28,159 nucleotides of DNA from a virus, in IMG/VR virus record IMGVR_UViG_3300036715_001763, positions 1 through 28,159 of that record; one strand, given 5' to 3'. This document shows, one piece after another, positions 22,349 through 28,159 of this stretch (the stretch's first letter is position 1; each line of letters begins with the position of its first letter). Below the pieces are notes generated by a model that was given only the letters and a program-made list of their open reading frames with translations, had not been told where the DNA came from and did not search any database. The translations under genes and the position numbers were made by a program.

Positions 22349-23872
22349 ATTTATTGGGTATCCACCATTTCCAAGTGCTACTGATAATAGACGATGAACA
22401 ATATTATCCGAGTAACGTCGGATGGGGGATGTAAAGTGACAATAGTCTTCAAACCCAAGGCCATAGTGTCCAACATTATCTGTTGTATAATATGCCTTTT
22501 GTTGACTTCTAACTATTAAAGTATTGATAAGATTTTCCTCAGGATTTCCTTTAACATCTTTTAACAGACTATTAATACTTGATTTTATATTTAACTCATT
22601 TATATCAAAGTTATATCCTAATTTATCACATATATTTTTTATTTCTGTAATCTTCTCAATATTAGGTAAACCATGAGATCTATTTACACAAAACTTAATT
22701 TTAGTCTTTAATTCTTTAGCAACTAATTTATTTGCAAGTAACATATATTCTTCAATAAGTTTATTTGCATCTTTTTGTGTTTTGAAATAAACACCAGTTG
22801 GTTTCATTGTAGTTGGATCCAATTGAAATCTTACTTCAATTCCACCCATTTCAATAGAACCATCTTCTATTCTTTGCTTTCTCATTTTTTTAGCAGTTGT
22901 ATCTAATAGAAGTATTTCAGTTTTGAAATCTCCATCTTTACCTTCAATTATTTCTTGAGCTTCTTCATAAGAATATCTTCTATCTGAATGTATAATAGTT
23001 TTACCAAACCATTTATTCAATACTTCTCCTTCTTTATTTAAAGTAACTACAACTGAGAAACAAAGTTTATCTTCATTAGGTCTTAATGAACATACACCAT
23101 TACTCAATCTCTCAGGTAACATTGGTACACATCTATCAACTAAGTAAACAGATGTTGCTCTTTTAATAGCTTCTTCATCAATTATACCACATTCTTTAAC
23201 ATAATGTGAAACATCCGCGATATGTATACCTACTTCTACTGTATTATCATCAAGTATATTAACCGAAAGAGCGTCGTCAAAATCTTTGGCATCAACAGGG
23301 TCAATGGTAAAGGTTGTAATTGCTCTCATATCTCTTCTTTTTTCAATTTCTTCTTCTGATATTTCAAAAGGTATTAATTCTGCATCAGCTTCAACCATTA
23401 GAGGGAAACTGTTAGGTAATCCATATTCATACATAATTGAGTTCATTTCGGTATTGTTATCTCCAGATTCTCCTAAGATTTCAATAATTTTACCTTTAGG
23501 TGATTTAGAACCAGGTTCCCAGTTTGAAAACTCAACCAAAACTTTTTGGTCATTCTTTGCATCATGGTTACCTTTAATATAAAAATCTACTGGAATTTTT
23601 TGACTGTCTGGTATTACAAAGGTTAGGTCTTTGTTTAAGTGTACTTTACCAACAAATTGTGTACGGAATCTTTCTAATACTTCTATTACTTCCGCTTCTA
23701 CTTTATTATTTTTAATAATAATCTTAACTTTAACTTTATCTGAGTTAAGTGCATTCAAAGTATTTTTCTTATAGATAAAAATACTTTTATCCTCTATTCT
23801 AATGGATGCATTTCCACTATTTGAGAATTCTATAGTACCATCATAGATACTATCTTCTTTTAATTTATTCAT
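22343..23872 (-). CDS. rnr: Catalytic part of split RNase R (exoribonuclease)
   Basis: This 509-residue protein has two cold-shock-like OB regions (about 1-135) and an RNB catalytic domain. The metal-binding motif IDPVDAKDFDDALSV (D191, D194, D197, D199, D200) is complete, and HFTSPIRRYSD (479-489) supplies the catalytic Arg region. RNase R degrades RNA 3-prime to 5-prime. The protein stops right after YPINL, where full-length relatives continue into the linker and S1 domain now found at 20863-21222. All catalytic residues are present, so activity without S1, or with it in trans, is possible. The start overlaps the end of a truncated endonuclease gene by 8 bases. Phage-encoded RNase R is uncommon among T4-type phages to my knowledge. 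Confidence 0.9.
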   Translation of the reverse strand: MNKLKEDSIYDGTIEFSNSGNASIRIEDKSIFIYKKNTLNALNSDKVKVKIIIKNNKVEAEVIEVLERFRTQFVGKVHLNKDLTFVIPDSQKIPVDFYIKGNHDAKNDQKVLVEFSNWEPGSKSPKGKIIEILGESGDNNTEMNSIMYEYGLPNSFPLMVEADAELIPFEISEEEIEKRRDMRAITTFTIDPVDAKDFDDALSVNILDDNTVEVGIHIADVSHYVKECGIIDEEAIKRATSVYLVDRCVPMLPERLSNGVCSLRPNEDKLCFSVVVTLNKEGEVLNKWFGKTIIHSDRRYSYEEAQEIIEGKDGDFKTEILLLDTTAKKMRKQRIEDGSIEMGGIEVRFQLDPTTMKPTGVYFKTQKDANKLIEEYMLLANKLVAKELKTKIKFCVNRSHGLPNIEKITEIKNICDKLGYNFDINELNIKSSINSLLKDVKGNPEENLINTLIVRSQQKAYYTTDNVGHYGLGFEDYCHFTSPIRRYSDNIVHRLLSVALGNGGYPINL

Positions 23873-24254
23873 TCTTTTTTATTTTTTTGGAGATATTATC
23901 CACTCCATATTTTTTAATTAATGTTTTTTTCATCTTATCTAAAACTCCTTTATTCTGAATAGGATAATCTACTCCAAAGTTTTTTCTAAGTGTTTCCTTC
24001 CTCTTACTCTCTGAACACTTTCTACAATAATACTCTCCCCAAACATTATCATATTTAAGGTAATTCTTATAGATTACATCTTTCTCAACCCCACAAACAT
24101 CACATTTACATTTAATTTTATAATGAGAACCTTTTGGTAACAGATCAACTGGTATCACAATTTCTTCTCCTATATATACATCATATCCTAATGAATCATA
24201 ATAGTTGTAATTTGACTCAATTATTTTAATATTTATCTCTCTTGAAAGGATCAT
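23865..24254 (-). pseudogene. Truncated KYGVD-repeat endonuclease, nuclease domain missing
   Basis: A 129-residue frame starts MILSREINIKIIESNYNYYD and contains a zinc-ribbon part (KCKCDVCGVEKDV...YYCRKC) and two repeats (FGVDYPIQ, YGVDNISK). It aligns with the first part of the protein at 4102-5031 (MILNEF..., KGSH...KCDVC, KYGVDYPSK). The HNH or other nuclease end is absent. The frame ends KKIKKNE by running into the RNase R start (8-base overlap). Its start overlaps the stop of the upstream endonuclease (ATGA). It may be a relic, or a short DNA-binding protein that is still made. Confidence 0.65.
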
Positions 24255-25879
24255 ATTTTATATTCGTATTTTAATTTACCACAATCATAGATTTTTAAGA
24301 ATCCATCTTTTTCCATTTGTTTAGCTTCAGTTAAAGTAGTATTTAGTTTAGATTTTTTATATCTTGATTTATGAACTCTACATCCATCAACAATATATTT
24401 ATAATCTGGACCATTTCCACCAACATTTGTAAATCCTAACACTTCATAAAGATTTCCTAAGGACCAATCTTTATCAGCATAACTAACTATTCTACTCGGA
24501 TTATATGTTTTAATAAAATATGAAAGTAATTTTGATGCACCACCAACTACATTAACACCACATTTATTACAAAATCTATTCAAATTATAACCACCTTGTT
24601 CCATTTTCTTCCTACCCTCTGAACTATTAAAAGTCATAAGACTTACCAATTCATCATTAGTAACTCCGTTACTCTGTGTAACAGTATAATATAATCCTAT
24701 CTTATACTGACTTGAAACACTTCCTTGTATATGATTATCATCTAAAAACATTTTGGAATCCTTTATAGAAACTTCTTTAACAACACAATTTCTCGCAAAA
24801 ATCTTGTCACTAAATCCAAGTAAATTTTTAATTTGTGATTCTATAATTTCATTATTATTCAACCAATCATCTTCCCATATATGTATGATTCTAATGCACT
24901 TTTGTTTAAAGTAATTAGTTTTATTCAAATGATAGTTCTTATCTTTAAATTTATTTGAGTGCCAATATAATCCATTAAATTCAAATCCTATTTTTAATTC
25001 CGGAAGATAAATATCAATTTCCAAAACATCTCTATAAGAAGATATTATTTCACCTGAATATATAGATTTGATTAATTCTAATAATTTTTTTTCTTTTATC
25101 GATTTTTGTTCATCAATTGGATAACAAATAGTACAAAGTATATTATTTTTAACTCTGTATCTATAGTTATCAGAATTTATTTTATAATTATGTCCTTTAT
25201 CACATTTAAATTCATATAAACCATCTCCAACAGATCTTAGATAATTTTTATCTTTCGTTATATTAAAAGAAGTTAACATAATATCATGAAACTCTTTTGT
25301 TTTAGAGAAATGTACTTCTCCATATTTCTCTAAAATAGTTTTTTTATATTTTTCTCTTACTATATTAGACTTCATTGGATTATCAACATTATACTTTTCA
25401 ATAGAAGTACTTTTTATTTTACTTTTAATATCTTCTGATTGTGATATAAAATCAACACCATATTTCTGTAAAACCGTCACATTACGTTTTTTATTTATTT
25501 CTACAATTTTATCATGACTAAATTCAGATTTAGTTTGGTTTGCCTTATCAGTCATCATTTTTCTAATACCAGTATCATAGTTACATAGTAACATTTTGGA
25601 AATTCTAGATTCTTTAATATTAATATCATTATGTGTATATTTTGCAGCACACGCCTTACAACAGAATTTTCTATACCCTTTGCTAAATTTAATAAATTTA
25701 ACTTTATTACTACAATATGAACAAATAGGTGTCTCACTTAAATTATTTTGAAATAACCAAACTTTTTCGGAGATAAAAACATCTTCTACTACAAATTTAA
25801 ACATCTCATCATAATATTCTGGATAATTTTTCTTCAAGAAATTAAATGTGAGATTTTTAGTAGTTTTAAATTTTATCAT
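24251..25879 (-). CDS. KYGVD-repeat homing endonuclease with Vsr-like nuclease and extra C-terminal domain
   Basis: This is a 542-residue protein. The N-terminal zinc ribbon is C53, C56, C74 and C77. KYGVD-type repeats follow (residues 139-200). Next comes a Vsr-like PD-(D/E)XK nuclease, LEIDIYLPELKIGFEFNGLY then WHSN (D289, E300, H307) and IHIWEDDW. A C-terminal domain of about 190 residues starts ARNCVVKEVSIKDSKMFLDD and contains ELVSLMTF and RIVSYADKDWSLGNLYEVLG then F. This last domain recurs in phage endonucleases of this type and reminds me of acyltransferase-like folds, but that is a guess. The frame is intact. It is followed by a truncated member of the same repeat family and then RNase R. 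Confidence 0.8.
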   Translation of the reverse strand: MIKFKTTKNLTFNFLKKNYPEYYDEMFKFVVEDVFISEKVWLFQNNLSETPICSYCSNKVKFIKFSKGYRKFCCKACAAKYTHNDINIKESRISKMLLCNYDTGIRKMMTDKANQTKSEFSHDKIVEINKKRNVTVLQKYGVDFISQSEDIKSKIKSTSIEKYNVDNPMKSNIVREKYKKTILEKYGEVHFSKTKEFHDIMLTSFNITKDKNYLRSVGDGLYEFKCDKGHNYKINSDNYRYRVKNNILCTICYPIDEQKSIKEKKLLELIKSIYSGEIISSYRDVLEIDIYLPELKIGFEFNGLYWHSNKFKDKNYHLNKTNYFKQKCIRIIHIWEDDWLNNNEIIESQIKNLLGFSDKIFARNCVVKEVSIKDSKMFLDDNHIQGSVSSQYKIGLYYTVTQSNGVTNDELVSLMTFNSSEGRKKMEQGGYNLNRFCNKCGVNVVGGASKLLSYFIKTYNPSRIVSYADKDWSLGNLYEVLGFTNVGGNGPDYKYIVDGCRVHKSRYKKSKLNTTLTEAKQMEKDGFLKIYDCGKLKYEYKI

Positions 25880-25948
25880 ATACTATGTATTAAGTTTGGC
25901 TCTTCTTCTATCAAAATTTATTTATTTAGTTCAGTCTTCTTTATCTAT

Positions 25949-25971
25949 AAAAAATCCACCTTTGATTTTTT
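25949..25971. terminator. Weak A/T-rich hairpin
   Basis: AAAAAATC and GATTTTTT pair around CACCTTT in the 145-base gap between the divergent endonuclease and protease-scaffold genes. It has only one G-C pair, so termination is doubtful. It could insulate the two divergent units. Confidence 0.25.
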
Positions 25972-25984
25972 ATTATTTAGAACT

Positions 25985-25997
25985 TGTAATATATACC
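25985..25997 (+). promoter_or_regulatory. Candidate promoter for the protease-scaffold gene
   Basis: TGTAATATATACC lies 28 bases before the ATG at 26025. It shares AATATATAC with the blocks at 165, 8498 and 15458, but here a normal leader follows. Confidence 0.4.
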
Positions 25998-26024
25998 ACA
26001 GAACTACAAAAAATAATTATTTAA

Positions 26025-28159
26025 ATGAAACCAGTTTTAATAGTAGAAAATTCAACAAATTCTCTTGTAAGAGAGAGTGCTTCTACAGGTAACCAGGATT
26101 TTATCCTTAATGGTACTTTTACAGAGTTTGGTGTTAAAAATCGTAATGAGAGAATATACACTGCTGAAAAGTTCCTACCTGCGTTAGGAGAATTGAATGA
26201 AAGAATGAACAGCTTAGGTGCTGTTTTTGGTGAGTTTGATCACCCGGATGTTTTTGATACCTCATTGTCAAGAGCATCTCACATCATCACCAAAGCTGAA
26301 TATGTTTCTGAAAAGAACACAGTTGAAGGAGAAATCAAATTGTTAAGTACATATTGGGGAAAAGAAGCAAAGGCATTAGTTAATGATGGATGTCCTGTTT
26401 TTGTATCTTCAAGAGCAGCAGGTATTACTGAATCTGATGGTTCAGTATCATTGAAAAAACTTTTTACATATGACATTGTTGCTGATCCAGGATTTGCATC
26501 TGCAAGAATGAGTGTAAAAGTATTGAATGAATCTTTAGGATATTGTACTGATGGACAAATTGAAAAAAATAACTTTAGGATATATGAGATGTCTGACGAG
26601 TCCAAAATGAACGAATTATTCAAAATGAACAACAATGACTTTGTAACAAAACAACAACTAAGTGACTATTCAAAGTATTTAGTTAATGAGATTGCATCTA
26701 CTAAAAAAGTAGTAAATAGTGCAATTACTAAAGGTAATATGCCAGCTAAGAAATTAGAGCAATTACTTGAGTATTATGAAGAGTTAAATGGAACTAACTC
26801 ACAAGTTGCTAAATATTTAGATTATTTGGCTGACAAAATCCAAGTGGTAGTTAATGAAAACAAATCATTAAAAGAAACTACTACAAAATTAGCTAAACAC
26901 AATGACTACTTAGCTGAGAACTTAGAAAAAGCTATTAACTATTCAGAATACTTAGCTGAGAATTTAGATAAAAATATTGAGTATTCAGAGTATTTAGCTG
27001 AAAACTTAGATAAAAATATCAATTACTCAGAATATATTGCTGAAAACTTAGACAAAAACATTTCTTACTCAGAATACTTAGCTGAGAACTTAGACAAAAA
27101 CATTGAATATTCAGAATACTTAGCAGAAAACTTAGACAAAAACATTGCTTACTCTGAATACATTGCAGAAAACTTAGACAAAAACATTGCTTACTCTGAA
27201 TACATTGCTGAGTCGGTTGATAACTCAATTGCTTACTCTGAATACTTAGCAGAACATGTTGAAGGTAACATTGCTTACTCTGAATACATTGCTGAACATT
27301 TAGATGATAACATTGCTTACTCAGAATATGTTGCTGAAAACTTAGACAAATCTATTTCTTACCAAGGAATGATAGTTGAAAAACTTAATGCATTTGGTAA
27401 ATTAAATGAAGGATTTGGTGAAGATGAAGCTCAATTCCCATCTATTGAAGATGCTGGTTTTGAATCTCAAGAAGAGGAAGAACAAGAAGAAGAATTTGCT
27501 GGAGAAGAAGGACACGGTGACTTTGCACAAGAAGCTGAAGAGTTTGCACATGATGCTGAAGAGTTTGCACATGATGCTGCTCAATTTGCTGGTGGTGAAG
27601 GACATGAAGGTGAAGAATTTGCACCAGAAGGTCATGAAGAAGAACAAGAAGAAGAATTTACAGGTCAAGATGACTCTGAACTTTCTGAATCTATTAATAA
27701 ATTAATTGAAGAAGCTAAAAAACGTAAAGTTTCTGAAAGCAGTGATTTGAACTTTTTAAAGTTCTTAAACAAATCACAAGTTGATAGTTTTTATGCTCTA
27801 TCAGATGAAGAACAAGATACTGTTAAACTACACATAAACGAGAGTAGTTATTTTACACAGAAAGAAGTCCTTACTTTGATCTCAGAGTCATTAGCAACTA
27901 AAAACGAAACTCTTGAAGAAAGAGTAATCAGATTGATGCCTGATAACATTAAGCCAATCTGGGGTACTTTAAACGAATCTGCTAAAAAATCTGTCTTATC
28001 ACAAGCTAGATTATATCCAGAAGAAGTTTTAAGAACTGAAAATCAAATTGAGCATTTCTGGGGAACTAGAAATATCAAAACTAATGAAACTGTAACTAAA
28101 AAACTTGTTGCTCATGAAGGTTTAATACAAGAGGATAAACTATCTGATAATGAAGTTTC
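26025..28159 (+). CDS. 21: gp21-like prohead protease fused to a repeat-containing scaffold, 3-prime incomplete
   Basis: The frame is open from the ATG at 26025 to the window edge (711 residues so far). Residues 20-168 match T4 gp21: FILNGTFTEFGVKNRNERIY, then GEFDHP (H73) and FVSSRAAG (S128/S129), with the same His-Ser spacing as I recall for gp21 (H85, S140), then YDIVADPGFASARM. In T4 the scaffold is separate (gp22, gp67, gp68). Here the same chain continues into a helical part, twelve 14-residue repeats (292-459), an acidic Glu/His/Gly-rich part (about 463-590) and a further helical domain. T4 gp21 cuts after L/I-x-E; LNE at 167-169 would free the protease, and [L/I]AE in nearly every repeat would shred the scaffold for exit. 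The promoter-like block at 25985 fits late expression. Confidence 0.85.
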   Translation, partial: MKPVLIVENSTNSLVRESASTGNQDFILNGTFTEFGVKNRNERIYTAEKFLPALGELNERMNSLGAVFGEFDHPDVFDTSLSRASHIITKAEYVSEKNTVEGEIKLLSTYWGKEAKALVNDGCPVFVSSRAAGITESDGSVSLKKLFTYDIVADPGFASARMSVKVLNESLGYCTDGQIEKNNFRIYEMSDESKMNELFKMNNNDFVTKQQLSDYSKYLVNEIASTKKVVNSAITKGNMPAKKLEQLLEYYEELNGTNSQVAKYLDYLADKIQVVVNENKSLKETTTKLAKHNDYLAENLEKAINYSEYLAENLDKNIEYSEYLAENLDKNINYSEYIAENLDKNISYSEYLAENLDKNIEYSEYLAENLDKNIAYSEYIAENLDKNIAYSEYIAESVDNSIAYSEYLAEHVEGNIAYSEYIAEHLDDNIAYSEYVAENLDKSISYQGMIVEKLNAFGKLNEGFGEDEAQFPSIEDAGFESQEEEEQEEEFAGEEGHGDFAQEAEEFAHDAEEFAHDAAQFAGGEGHEGEEFAPEGHEEEQEEEFTGQDDSELSESINKLIEEAKKRKVSESSDLNFLKFLNKSQVDSFYALSDEEQDTVKLHINESSYFTQKEVLTLISESLATKNETLEERVIRLMPDNIKPIWGTLNESAKKSVLSQARLYPEEVLRTENQIEHFWGTRNIKTNETVTKKLVAHEGLIQEDKLSDNEV
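26898..27401 (+). repeat. Twelve tandem 42-base / 14-residue repeats in the scaffold part
   Basis: The consensus residues are YSEYLAENLDKNIA. Units 2-7 are nearly identical, unit 1 (HNDYLAENLEKAIN) and units 8-11 vary (AESVDNS, AEHVEGN, AEHLDDN, AENLDKS), and unit 12 (YQGMIVEKLNAFGK) is degenerate. Ten units carry [L/I]-x-E, and unit 11 has VAE. The heptad-pair length (14) suits a coiled coil. DNA copies differ mostly at third positions, so the array is not freshly expanded. Confidence 0.9.

Noticed and set aside
26279-26635. 118-residue minus-strand frame
   Set aside because: It lies wholly opposite the gp21-like domain, whose His and Ser motifs are in the plus frame.
26898-27401. CRISPR-like or DNA-level functional repeat array
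   Set aside because: The 42-base units have no spacers and vary at third codon positions; the periodicity comes from the protein.
27019-27705. Long open frames on the minus strand and in another plus frame across the repeat and acidic region
   Set aside because: They are shadows of the repetitive, Glu/Lys-rich protease-scaffold gene; their translations are low-complexity repeats (CFCLS, FFLFF) without protein-like character.

Overview
This window looks like part of the genome of a T4-type contractile-tailed phage. By family resemblance read from the translations, it carries a gp20-like portal, a gp21-like prohead protease fused to a scaffold, gp25-like baseplate, gp15-like tail-completion and gp4-like head-completion proteins, a gp44-like sliding-clamp loader and a gp55-like late sigma factor. 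The DNA is strongly AT-rich. Most start codons lack a Shine-Dalgarno sequence and follow A/T-rich leaders, which hints at a Bacteroidota-type host, but nothing here proves the host. No tRNA, rRNA or CRISPR array was seen.

Layout. Positions 1-6650 hold a minus-strand gene leaving the left edge and four plus-strand accessory proteins: an LRR-like protein, a Cys-motif protein, a cysteine-hydrolase-like protein and a possible ADP-ribosyltransferase. All four have MK-rich N-termini resembling T4 capsid-targeting sequences. Mobile endonuclease genes or relics and the gp25-like gene lie between them. Positions 6650-8460 carry a decayed HNH gene and the clamp loader on the minus strand. Positions 8500-13140 run on the plus strand: a broken endonuclease, gp15-like, an unknown late protein behind an exact TATAAATA box, gp55-like, two small genes and a relic. 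Positions 13126-15386 contain the gp4-like gene, interrupted by an endonuclease gene flanked by two copies of the gp4 5-prime end. Positions 15470-20010 hold another endonuclease, two unknown genes, an HTH/HNH pair and the portal gene. Positions 20010-25880 hold a GIY-YIG relic, then RNase R on the minus strand, cut in two by an insertion, with two more endonuclease-family genes upstream of it. From 26025 to the right edge runs the protease-scaffold fusion.

Two themes tie the region together. First, about a dozen homing-endonuclease-type genes or remnants of at least four architectures (zinc-ribbon repeats plus Vsr-like nuclease, KYGVD-repeat proteins, Cys4-HNH, GIY-YIG) have colonised nearly every junction between core genes. 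They typically overlap the start of the next phage gene, and in two places they have split a core gene. Second, the encoded head-maturation protease probably recognises [L/I]-x-E, as T4 gp21 does. That motif occurs in nearly every 14-residue repeat of its own scaffold part and in the N-termini of three of the four candidate packaged proteins, which suggests a capsid cargo and maturation system that can be read from sequence.

Functional names rest on motif recognition by eye; no database search was run.
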